The position numbers and the translations under genes are program-made. From assembly GCA_965219665.1 (NCBI GenBank), contig CBDCOD010000024.1, forward strand, positions 124,001 through 188,000: a stretch of DNA of 64,000 nt. The letters run 5' to 3'. Position 1 is the stretch's first letter, and the number at the start of each line of letters is the position of its first letter. Of the stretch, positions 7,601 through 16,790 are shown piece by piece. Source of the stretch: CBDCOD01 sp965219665 (GTDB lineage Bacteria > Pseudomonadota > Gammaproteobacteria > CAKMZV01). The notes beneath the pieces were generated by a model, which saw nothing but the letters and a program-made list of their open reading frames with translations, ran no database searches and was not told the DNA's origin.

Positions 7601-9279
7601 TAGGCGCTGGACTTCAAGGGGCTGGAACGCGCGTTATTAACGCACAAAACCTATTTTTTGATGCAGAAGGTAGTGACTTAACCTTCAGCATTCTCTCTGG
7701 TAATGAGGACGGCTTATTTGCCATCGATGCAGCCAGTGGCAGGGTTACGCTGACAGGCAGTTTAACCGATAGACAAACAGGGATCAACACGCTGGTTATC
7801 CAGGCACAAGATCTTGCTGGCAGCGCCACCGTAACCCTTACCATCGTAGTGGAAGAGGTGAACGATCCTCCCACGTTCGCCCTGTCTTCCAGCACATTGG
7901 AATTAGATGAAGATTTCGGCACCAATACCGATATTGTGGTAGTGAATCCCGATGATGGGGACGCTGCGATTGAGCAAATACTGACTTATAGCGTGAGCAC
8001 CAACAATGTCGGCTTTACCACACTGACTATCAATGCTCAATCAGGGACACTTACCCTGACCAGTATAGCGGATGCTTTTGGTGAGGCAACCCTTACCATA
8101 ACGGTGACTGACTCTTCTGCTACCAACAATGAGGCAACCCAAACCCTTAGATTACGAGTACTCCCCGTGAATGACCCGCCTGCCTTTTCCCTCTCTACGA
8201 CCACACTGAGGGTCACTGAGGACTTTGCTCAAGCAATAACTGTATCGGTGGTGAACCCAAATGATGTTGATGGTGATGGTGATGGTGATGGCATGGAGCA
8301 AACTTTAACCTATAGCATATCACCGGTTAGTTTAGAGGTGGTTGGTATAAGCTTTGATGCCAATTCAGGTCAAGTAATTCTCAATAGCGTTGCCGATGCC
8401 AATAGCATTAACCCGATTCTGTTTGAAATAACTGCGAATGATGGTGGCGCGGTCAATAATCTATTCTCGCAGTCATTTACCCTTGAGATTGAGCCTGTGG
8501 ATGACCCAGGGAGGAATGACCCGCCTAATGTTGTGCTGTCAACTGCTGTGCTCACGCTGAATGAAGATTTTGGCAGTGCTTCTATAACTGTGGTGAGAAG
8601 CGATGACGGGGATGACACCAATCAACCTTTGACTTATAGTATAAGCACCACTAATATCGGTTTTGCAATGATTTCTATTGATAGCAACTCAGGCGCTATA
8701 ACCCTGAGTAGTGTCGATAACCAATTTGGGCAAGCCACTTTGTTTGTGACGGTGGATGACTCTGCTCCTGAGGATAATCTTTCAATCATACAGGTTGTTG
8801 TTAGGGCACGTTCTGTGAACGATGTGCCAACTTTTACCTTATCACGAACGGCGTTGACGCTGGATGAGGATTTTGGAACCAATACGGATATTAGCGTGGT
8901 GAGTCCAAATGATGGCGACAATGGCGATCAAGTGATTACTTATAGTATTAATCCTACTAATACCGAATTTGCTACTTTAGCAATTGATGCGCAAACAGGG
9001 GAGGTTACTATAAGCAGTGTCGCTAATGGATTTGGGAGTGCAGTCATTACAGTGATAGCAGAAGATGATGGTGGCGGCGATAGCAACCAGTCAACCCAAA
9101 CCTTTATGCTGACTGTGCTGGATGTGGTTGATAGTGTGTCACAGCCTGCCAGCAGTGGCGGCGGGGGTGGTGGCGGCTGTAGCCTACAGTCTGAATCAGG
9201 CGCAATAGACGGGACGCTATGGTTGCTTGCTCTATTGAGTTTAGCTGCACTGCGTGGCTATCGCCGCAGGGTATCTTAG
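4658..9279 (+). pseudogene. Array gene 1: giant NHL-repeat/cadherin-like surface protein, one frameshift
   Basis: The product would be about 1,540 residues. It has a long signal peptide (basic stretch, LLCIVSALVSASLW, cleavage near TASAAA) and a first NHL beta-propeller block to about residue 430 with repeats ending in FVADxxNNRIRVISADG. Cadherin-like beta-sandwiches follow (to about 610), then a second NHL block, several cadherin-like units (DEDFGTNTDI, ATLAIDAQTG, FGSAVITV), and a tail S-G7-C-S-L-Q, hydrophobic WLLALLSLAAL, basic RGYRRR. The tail is a C-terminal sorting signal of the GlyGly/JDVT-CTERM kind. At 6713-6716 one G is missing: CATCCAGTAATC here, CATCCGAGTAATC in sister genes. This creates a stop at 6716-6718; the frame then continues cleanly to 9279. 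The start site also lacks a good Shine-Dalgarno. Confidence 0.85.
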
Positions 9280-9487
9280 ATGAAAGGCAGAAATGCTGTT
9301 TTATGTGACACAATTGCCATTCATGCTCAAAAGCAGCCTGAATGGATGGCTGCAATGTTTGCTGCGACACGTTTTCCTAACTGTTCGCAGCGAATAGTAT
9401 CGTATGGTTGTGTTACAATCCTCTTAATATATACATCTATATAACAACGAATCCATTCATTCATATCAATAATCACAGAGGACTATT
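9280..9487 (+). repeat. Array leader repeat, copy 2 (with a 54-codon short frame)
   Basis: This spacer runs between genes 1 and 2 and is nearly identical to 16587-16790. A 54-codon frame begins at the ATG directly after the upstream stop codon (9280) and ends at 9444. It starts MKGRNAVLCDTIAIHAQK. The same frame exists at 16587-16751 with several substitutions. Whether it is translated is unknown. GAGGA at 9478-9482 is a good ribosome-binding site for gene 2. Confidence 0.65.
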
Positions 9488-12400
9488 ATGCATACGATCA
9501 ATATACATAGCAGTACATTTAACAATACACTGTATTCCATCCAAAAACGCTTAGTTTTGTTGCTCTGCATAGTATCGGCATTGGTGTCGGCATCGCTGTG
9601 GTCAATGACAGCAAGTGCAGCTGCACCAGTTGCTTTAAGCCATAGTGAGTCCGAACAAAGCTTTGCCCTCACTGTAACCCAAGTGAATAACAGCCCGCCT
9701 GTGGTAGCTCCAAGCCTGCGCATTGTGCGCACCTATGCAGGCAGCGGCGTTAACGATTTTGCAGAGGGTAGCGCCCTGACAGCACAATTCAACGCTCCAG
9801 GCGGTATTGCTCGGGCAACCGATGGACGCCTCTTTGTTGCAGATAGTCTCAATCACCGCATCCGAGTAATCAGTGCCGATGGTGCGACGGTTTCCACTTA
9901 TGCAGGTGATGGCGTTGCGGCCTTTGCAGATGGCAGCACCAGCACGGCAAGCTTTGCCCAACCTCAAGGCGTTGCCCTGGCAGCCGATGGACGCCTCTTT
10001 GTTGCAGATAGTCTCAATAACCGTATTCGCGTCATTAGTGCCGATGGTGCGACTGTTTCCACTTATGCAGGCATTGGTTTTGGCGTAGCCGATGGCAGCA
10101 GCACCAGCACGGCACGCTTTGGTCTTCCAAGCGGCGTTGCCGTGGCAGCCGATGGACGCCTCTTTGTTGCAGATACTTTCAATCACCGTATTCGCGTCAT
10201 CAGTGCCGATGGTGCTACCGTCTCTACTTATGCAGGCAGTGGTTTTGGCTTCGCCAATGGCAGCACCAGCACCGCACGCTTTCTTTCTCCAAGCGGCGTT
10301 GCCCTGACAACCGATGGTCGCGTCTTTGTTGCAGATACTCTGAATCACCGCATTCGCGTCATTAGTGCCGATGGTGCTACCGTCTCTACCTATGCGGGCA
10401 GTGGTAATACGGGAACTTTCGGCGGTGGCTTTGCAGATGGCAGCACGACCACCGCTCAGTTTGATAACCCAACCGATCTTGTAGTTGCCTCCGATGGTCG
10501 GCTGTTTGTTGCTGACATAAATAACAGTCGGATTCGCGTGATTAGTGCCGATGGTGCCTCTGTCTCTACCTATGCAGGTAGTGGTATAGCTGGCCAATTT
10601 AATGCGCCTCAACTAGAATTACAAGCCGCTGTTGATATAGATTTAAGCGCTCCGCGAAGAATGACTCTTGCGCCGGATGGACGCCTCTTTTTCACTGACT
10701 CAGGTAGCCATCGTATTCGCGTGATTGAAGTCGTTTCCTCAACTTCTGAAAACTTTGGCTCTGTTACCTTAGGCGCTGGATTTCATGGGGCTGGAACGCA
10801 CGTTATTGGTGCACAAAACCTATTTTTTGATGCAGAAGGTAATGACTTAACCTTCAGCATTCTCTCTGGTAATGCGGACGGCTTATTTGCCATTGATGCA
10901 GCCAGTGGCAGGGTTACGCTGGAAGTCAGTTTAACCGATACACATATAGGGAGCAACACGCTGGTTATCCAGGCACAAGATCTTGCTGGCAGCGCCACCG
11001 TAACCCTTACCATCGTAGTGGAAGAGGTGAACGAGCCTCCCACGTTCGCCCTGTCTACCAGCACTTTGGAATTAGATGAAGATTTCGGCACTAATACCGA
11101 TATTGTGGTAGTGAATCCCGATGATGGGGATGGCACCAACCAGCTACTTATTTATGGCATTACCCCTTTCAGAACAGACTTTGCTACACTGGCTATTGAC
11201 GGACAATCTGGCGTAGTAACCATCAATTCTATAGCCGATGGCTTTGGCTCAGCGGTGATTACGGTCATTGTGAACGATACCTCTGCTGTCAATAATGTGG
11301 CAACACAAACCTTTACTTTGACAGTTAATGAGGTGAATGATCCACCCGTTTTTGCACTGTCAACTGCTGTGCTGACACTGAATGAGGATTTTGGAACCAA
11401 TACGAGTATTAGCGTGGTGAGTGCAAATGATGGCGACAATGGCGATCAAGTGATTACTTATCGTATTAATTCTACTAATACCGGATTTGCTACTTTAGCA
11501 ATTGATGCGCAAACAGGGGAGGTTACTATAACCAGTGTCGCTAATGGATTTGGGAGTGCAGTCATTACAGTGATAGCAGAAGATGATGGTGGCGGCGATA
11601 CCAGCCAGTCAACCCAAACCTTTATGCTGACTGTGCTAGACGTGGTTGATAGTGTGTTAGCACAGCGCATTAGTGTGTATGCAGGACAGGTTGGGGATAA
11701 TGCCTTAGTCAATGGAAGCTCCTCTACTGCACGATTTGACACGCCTAAAGGGCTTGCATTACGAGCAGATGGTAGCCTCCTGATTGTGGATTCAGGCAAT
11801 AACGTTATCCGCTTGATTAGTGCCGATGGTGCTACTGTGTCAACGTACCCAGATAGCAGTGCTACCAGTACGTTTAATCAACTGGCAGATATTGCTGCTA
11901 CTGTGGACGGGCGTGTGTTTGTGGCAGATAGCGGCGCGCAGCAAATTTTGGTTATCAGTGCAGATGGCTCCACCGTTTCTGTGTATGCAGGTAGCGGTGA
12001 TGCCGGTTCTGAGAATGGCAATAGTTTAGCTACTGCGCAATTCAGTGAGCCGGTTAGCCTTGCCGTTGCTGAGGATGGACGTTTATTTATTGGCGATGTG
12101 GGCAGCAATCGGATTCGTGTTATCAATGCGAATGGCAGTACTGTCTCTACCTATTTTGATGGAGATGGTCAGTTTGTACCTAACGATATTAGTATTGCCG
12201 CAGATGGTCGTATATTTGTAGCAGATACCGACAATAACCGTATTGCAGTGATCAATGCTGCTGGTACTGCTGTTGCTAACTATGCTGGCGCGAATGCAGG
12301 GTATGTGGATGGTGCGATTGCTTCGGCGCAATTTAACCAACCTCAGGCGGCTTTTATTGCTGGTCGTACTGTGTTTGTTGCAGATAGCAATAATGATGTG

Positions 12401-12991
12401 GTCCGCCTCATTGATGCGCGTGCTTCTACGGTATCTACGTTGATTGCTGATACAGGCGATTTGGTATTAGATGCGCCTGCGGGGATTGTGGTATCAACTG
12501 ATGGAAGTTCTGTATTTATTGCTGATCAGAATAATCATCGGATTGTGTTAGTTGAAACGGGCAATAACCTGCCTACTATCAGTGCGCCTGCAACGTTCTC
12601 TTTGCCGGTGAACGCTAATCGCTCTGTCAGCGTAACCGCTACGGACACAGATGAAACAGGCTCTCTTTCTTTCCAAGTGTCTGGTGGCGCAGATTTGTTG
12701 ACATTGACTACGGCAACCAACAGCCTGATGATTCGCAGCGGCAGTGATATGGGCAGCACAACGCTTACGCTGCATACCAGTGATTCCTTAGGTGCGCACA
12801 CTTATGCGGAGTTAGTTGTGACAGTTACCGATGCGGTAGAACAACCTGGCAGCGGCGGCGGCGGTGGCGACAGCAGCGGTGGCGGTGGCGGCTGTAGCTT
12901 ACAGTCTGAATCAGGCGCAATAGACGGGACGCTATGGTTGCTTGCTCTATTGAGTTTAGCTGCACTGCGTGGCTATCGCCGCTTTACATAA
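9488..12991 (+). CDS. Array gene 2: secreted NHL-repeat/cadherin-like protein with C-terminal sorting signal
   Basis: This is a protein of 1,167 residues. The signal peptide (to about residue 45) is followed directly by a leftover cadherin strand (QSFALTVTQVNN) and then a block of about six 55-residue NHL repeats. These repeats follow the pattern STYAG-x-G, FADGSTSTA, P-x-GVA, ADGRLFVAD, NNRIRVISADG. Cadherin-like units follow, then a second and more divergent NHL block (from about 735, RISVYAGQVG to HRIVLVETGN), one more sandwich, and the G-rich, Cys, hydrophobic, RGYRR tail. NHL propellers usually bind proteins or ligands. The tail predicts processing by a rhombosortase- or MrtJ-like protease and surface anchoring, which is inference. 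GAGGA sits 5 bases before the ATG. The C-terminus ends RRFT because of a deletion into the next spacer. Confidence 0.85.
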   Translation: MHTINIHSSTFNNTLYSIQKRLVLLLCIVSALVSASLWSMTASAAAPVALSHSESEQSFALTVTQVNNSPPVVAPSLRIVRTYAGSGVNDFAEGSALTAQFNAPGGIARATDGRLFVADSLNHRIRVISADGATVSTYAGDGVAAFADGSTSTASFAQPQGVALAADGRLFVADSLNNRIRVISADGATVSTYAGIGFGVADGSSTSTARFGLPSGVAVAADGRLFVADTFNHRIRVISADGATVSTYAGSGFGFANGSTSTARFLSPSGVALTTDGRVFVADTLNHRIRVISADGATVSTYAGSGNTGTFGGGFADGSTTTAQFDNPTDLVVASDGRLFVADINNSRIRVISADGASVSTYAGSGIAGQFNAPQLELQAAVDIDLSAPRRMTLAPDGRLFFTDSGSHRIRVIEVVSSTSENFGSVTLGAGFHGAGTHVIGAQNLFFDAEGNDLTFSILSGNADGLFAIDAASGRVTLEVSLTDTHIGSNTLVIQAQDLAGSATVTLTIVVEEVNEPPTFALSTSTLELDEDFGTNTDIVVVNPDDGDGTNQLLIYGITPFRTDFATLAIDGQSGVVTINSIADGFGSAVITVIVNDTSAVNNVATQTFTLTVNEVNDPPVFALSTAVLTLNEDFGTNTSISVVSANDGDNGDQVITYRINSTNTGFATLAIDAQTGEVTITSVANGFGSAVITVIAEDDGGGDTSQSTQTFMLTVLDVVDSVLAQRISVYAGQVGDNALVNGSSSTARFDTPKGLALRADGSLLIVDSGNNVIRLISADGATVSTYPDSSATSTFNQLADIAATVDGRVFVADSGAQQILVISADGSTVSVYAGSGDAGSENGNSLATAQFSEPVSLAVAEDGRLFIGDVGSNRIRVINANGSTVSTYFDGDGQFVPNDISIAADGRIFVADTDNNRIAVINAAGTAVANYAGANAGYVDGAIASAQFNQPQAAFIAGRTVFVADSNNDVVRLIDARASTVSTLIADTGDLVLDAPAGIVVSTDGSSVFIADQNNHRIVLVETGNNLPTISAPATFSLPVNANRSVSVTATDTDETGSLSFQVSGGADLLTLTTATNSLMIRSGSDMGSTTLTLHTSDSLGAHTYAELVVTVTDAVEQPGSGGGGGDSSGGGGGCSLQSESGAIDGTLWLLALLSLAALRGYRRFT

Positions 12992-13034
12992 CAACGAATC
13001 CATTCATTCATATCAATAATCACACAGGACTATT
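12992..13034 (+). repeat. Shortened array leader between genes 2 and 3
   Basis: Only the last 43 bases of the usual leader remain (CAACGAATCC to the start codon). The deletion joins the arginine codons at the end of gene 2 to the leader's TATATAACAACG segment. It removes the short frame and the putative promoter zone. Gene 3 therefore probably depends on read-through from gene 2. AGGA remains before the start. Confidence 0.7.
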
Positions 13035-16000
13035 ATGCATACGATCAATACACATAGCAGTACATTTAACAATACACTGTATTCCATCCCAAAACGCTTA
13101 GTTTTCTTGCTCTGCATAGTATCGGCATTGGTGTCGGCATCGCTGTGGTCAATGACAGCAAGTGCAGCTGCGCCAGTTGCTTTAAGCCATAGTGAGTCCG
13201 AACAAAGTTTTAGCCTCACTGTAACCCAAGTGGATAACAGCCCGCCTGTGGTAGCTCCAAGCCTGCGCACTGTGCGCGCCTATGCAGGCAGCGGTGTTAG
13301 CGGTGTTAGCGATTTTGCAGATGGTAGCGCCCTGACAGCACAATTCAACACTCCAAGCGGTATTGCTCGGGCAGCCGATGGACGCGTCTTTGTTGCAGAT
13401 ACTTTCCATCACCGTATTCGCGTCATTAGTGCCGATGGTGCCACTGTTTCCACTTATGCAGGTGATGGCGTTGCGGCCTTTGCAGATGGCAGCACCAGCA
13501 CAGCACGCTTTAGTTCTCCACGCGGTATTGCCGTGGCAGCCGATGGACGCCTCTTTGTTGCAGATGCGCGCAATCACCGCATTCGCGTCATCAGTGCCGA
13601 TGGTGCGACTGTTTCCACTTATGCAGGTGATGGCGTTTCGGCCTTTGCAGATGGCAGCACCAGCACGGCACGCTTTAATTTTCCACGCGGTATTGCCGTG
13701 GCAGCCGATGGGCGCGTCTTTGTTGCAGATACTTTCAATAACCGTATTCGCGTCATTAGTGCCGATGGTGCTACCGTCTCTACTTATGCAGGCATTAGTG
13801 GCTTTGGCTTCGCCAATGGCAGTACCAGCACGGCACGCTTTGACCAACCTCAAGGCGTTGCCGTAGCAGCCGATGGGCGCGTCTTTGTTGCAGATACTTT
13901 CAATCACCGCATTCGCGTGATTAGTGCCGATGGTGCTACCGTCTCTGCCTATGCGGGCAGTGGTAATACGGGAACTGCAGTCGGTGGCTTTGCAGATGGT
14001 GCCAGCACTACCACCGCTCGCTTTGAAGACCCAACCGATCTTGTAGTTGCCTCCGATGGTCGCGTGTTTGTTGCAGATGAGGGCAATCACCGTATTCGCG
14101 TGATTAGTGCGGATGGTGCCTCTGTCTCTACCTATGCAGGTAGTGGTGCAAATGCCCAAATGAATGCGTCTCAAGAATTACAAGCCGCTCTTGATATAGC
14201 TTTAAGCGCTCCGCAAAGAGTGACTCTTGCGCCGGATGGTCGCCTCTTTTTCACTGACTCAAATAGCCATCGTATTCGCGTGATTGAAGTCATTTCCTCA
14301 ACTTCTGAAAACTTTGGCTCTGTTACCTTAGGCGCTGGATTTCAAGGGGCTGGAACGCGCGTTATTGGCGCACAAAACCTATTTTTTGATGCAGAAGGTG
14401 ATGACTTAACCTTCAGCATTCTCTCTGGTAATGAGGACGGCCTATTTGCCATCGATCCAGCCAGTGGCAGGGTTACGCTGGCAAGCAGTTTAACCGATAC
14501 ACAAACAGGGATCAACACGCTGGTTATCCAGGCACAAGATCTTGCTGGCAGCGCCACCGTAACCCTTACCATCGTAGTGGAAAATGTGAACCAGCCTCCC
14601 ACGTTCGCCCTGTCTTCCAGCACATTGGAATTAGATGAAGATTTCGGCACTAATACCGATATTGTGGTAGTGAATCCCGATGATGGGGATGCCACGATTG
14701 AGCAAACACTGACTTATAGGATTTTTACAGATCAGCCTGGGGGGTTCGCTGCATTGGTTACTATAGCCATTAGCCCTGAAACAGGCGCGGTTACCCTGAG
14801 CAGTGTGGACAATGCTTTTGGTGAGGTGATGCTTACTGTAGAAGTAAACGACTCTTCTGACACCGATAACATCGCACGACAAACTTTTTTATTGCGCATC
14901 AATAGCGTGAATGATGCACCACGTTTTACGCTATCGGATGCAGCAATCACCTTAGAGGAAGATTTTAGCGAAAACACCAGCATCACCGTGAGCAGCAGTG
15001 ATGATGGGGATGGCTCCAACCAGCCACTTACTTATGGTATTAGCCCTGCCAGTACAGACTTTGCTACACTGGCTATTGACGCACAATCTGGCGCAGTAAC
15101 CATCACTTCTATAGGCGAGGGCTTTGGCTCAGCGGTGATTACGGTCACGGTGACTGATTCTTCTGCCACCAATAATGTGGCAACCCAAACCTTTATGCTG
15201 ACTGTGCCGGATGTGGTTGATAGTGTGTTAGCACAGCGCATTAGTGTGTATGCAGGACAGATTGGGGTTAATGCCTTAGTCAATGGAAGCTCCTCTACTG
15301 CGCGATTTGACACGCCTAAAGGGCTTGCATTACGAGCAGATGGTAGCCTCCTGATTGTGGATTCAGGCAATAACGTTATCCGCTTGATTAGTGCCGATGG
15401 TGCTACTGTGTCAACGTACCCAGATAGCAGTGCGACCAGTACGTTTACTCAACTGGCAGATATTGCTGCTACTGTGGACGGGCGTGTGTTTGTGGCAGAT
15501 AGCGGAGCGCGGCAAATTTTGGTTATCAGCGCAGATGGCTCCACCATTTCTGTGTATGCAGGTAGTGGTATTTCCGGTTCTGATAATGGCAATAGTTTAG
15601 CGACTGCGCAATTCAGTGAGCCGGTTAGCCTTGCCGTTGCTGAGGATGGACGTTTATTTATTGGCGATGTGGGCAACAATCAGATTCGTGTTATCAATGC
15701 GAATGGCAGTGCTGTCTCTACCTATTTTGATGGAGAGGGTCGCTTTGTACCTAACGATATTAGTATTGCCGCAGATGGTCGTATATTTGTAGCAGATACC
15801 GACAATAACCGTATTGCAGTGATCAATGCTGCTGGTACTGCTGTTGCTAACTATGCTGGCGCGAATGCAGGGTATGTGGATGGTGCGATTGCTTCGGCGC
15901 AATTCAACCAACCTCAGGCGGCTTTTATTGCTGGTCGTACTGTGTTTGTTGCAGATAGCAATAATGATGTGGTCCGCCTTATTGATGCGCGTGTTTCTAC

Positions 16001-16586
16001 GGTATCTACGTTGATTGCTGATACAGGCGATTTGGTATTAGATGCGCCTGCAGGGATTGTGGTATCAACTGATGGAAGGTCTGTGTTTATTGCTGATCAG
16101 AATAATCATCGGATTGTGTTAGTTGAAACGGGCAATAGCCTGCCTACTATCAATGCGCCTGCAACGTTCTCTTTGCCGTTGAACGCTAATCGCTCTATCA
16201 GCGTAACCGCTACGGACACAGATGAAACAGGCTCTCTTTCTTTCCAAGTGTCTGGTGGCGCAGATTTGTTGACATTGACTACAGCAACAAACAGCCTGAT
16301 GATTCGCAGCGGCAGTGATATGGGCAGCACAACGCTTACGCTGCATACCAGTGACTCCTTAGGTGCGCATACTTATGCGGAGTTAGTTGTGACAGTTACC
16401 GCTGCTGCGGTAGAACAACCTGGCGGTGGCGGCGGCGGTGGCGGTGGCGATAGCAGCGGTGGCGGTGGCGGTGGCGGTGGTGGCTGTAGCTTACAGTCTG
16501 AATCAGGCGCAATAGACTGGACGCTATGGTTGCTTGCTCTATTGAGTTTAGCTGCACTGCGTGGCTATCGTCGCAGGGTATCTTAG
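13035..16586 (+). CDS. Array gene 3: secreted NHL-repeat/cadherin-like protein with C-terminal sorting signal
   Basis: This 1,183-residue protein is closest to gene 2 in layout. It has the same signal peptide and leftover cadherin strand (QSFSLTVTQVDN), an NHL block of about six repeats, and cadherin-like units. These include one pair not seen in the others around 14,700-15,000 (LTYRIFTDQPGG, LEEDFSENTSITV). The second NHL block (VYAGQIGVNALVNG onward) is shared with gene 2. The glycine tract before CSLQ is the longest of the four (two runs of about nine), encoded by GGTGGC repeats. The tail reads AIDWTLWLLALLSLAAL then RGYRRRVS. Its upstream spacer is short, so it probably shares a transcript with gene 2. 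Confidence 0.85.
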   Translation: MHTINTHSSTFNNTLYSIPKRLVFLLCIVSALVSASLWSMTASAAAPVALSHSESEQSFSLTVTQVDNSPPVVAPSLRTVRAYAGSGVSGVSDFADGSALTAQFNTPSGIARAADGRVFVADTFHHRIRVISADGATVSTYAGDGVAAFADGSTSTARFSSPRGIAVAADGRLFVADARNHRIRVISADGATVSTYAGDGVSAFADGSTSTARFNFPRGIAVAADGRVFVADTFNNRIRVISADGATVSTYAGISGFGFANGSTSTARFDQPQGVAVAADGRVFVADTFNHRIRVISADGATVSAYAGSGNTGTAVGGFADGASTTTARFEDPTDLVVASDGRVFVADEGNHRIRVISADGASVSTYAGSGANAQMNASQELQAALDIALSAPQRVTLAPDGRLFFTDSNSHRIRVIEVISSTSENFGSVTLGAGFQGAGTRVIGAQNLFFDAEGDDLTFSILSGNEDGLFAIDPASGRVTLASSLTDTQTGINTLVIQAQDLAGSATVTLTIVVENVNQPPTFALSSSTLELDEDFGTNTDIVVVNPDDGDATIEQTLTYRIFTDQPGGFAALVTIAISPETGAVTLSSVDNAFGEVMLTVEVNDSSDTDNIARQTFLLRINSVNDAPRFTLSDAAITLEEDFSENTSITVSSSDDGDGSNQPLTYGISPASTDFATLAIDAQSGAVTITSIGEGFGSAVITVTVTDSSATNNVATQTFMLTVPDVVDSVLAQRISVYAGQIGVNALVNGSSSTARFDTPKGLALRADGSLLIVDSGNNVIRLISADGATVSTYPDSSATSTFTQLADIAATVDGRVFVADSGARQILVISADGSTISVYAGSGISGSDNGNSLATAQFSEPVSLAVAEDGRLFIGDVGNNQIRVINANGSAVSTYFDGEGRFVPNDISIAADGRIFVADTDNNRIAVINAAGTAVANYAGANAGYVDGAIASAQFNQPQAAFIAGRTVFVADSNNDVVRLIDARVSTVSTLIADTGDLVLDAPAGIVVSTDGRSVFIADQNNHRIVLVETGNSLPTINAPATFSLPLNANRSISVTATDTDETGSLSFQVSGGADLLTLTTATNSLMIRSGSDMGSTTLTLHTSDSLGAHTYAELVVTVTAAAVEQPGGGGGGGGGDSSGGGGGGGGGCSLQSESGAIDWTLWLLALLSLAALRGYRRRVS

Positions 16587-16790
16587 ATGAAAGGCAGAAA
16601 TGCTGTTTTATGTGACACAATTGCCATTCATGCTCAAAAGCGGGCTGAATGGATGGCTGCAATGTTTGCTGCGACACGTTTTCCTAACTATTCGCAGCAA
16701 ATAGTATCGTATAGTTGTGTTACAATTCTCTTAATATATACATCTATATAACAACGCATTCATTCATATCAATAATCACAGAGGACTATT
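16587..16790 (+). repeat. Array leader repeat, copy 3 (with the 54-codon short frame)
   Basis: This is near-identical to 9280-9487. The short frame at 16587-16751 again starts right after the gene 3 stop codon. Differences from copy 2 include AAGCGGGC for AAGCAGCC and a few single substitutions, several of them changing amino acids. GAGGA precedes the gene 4 start. Confidence 0.65.
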
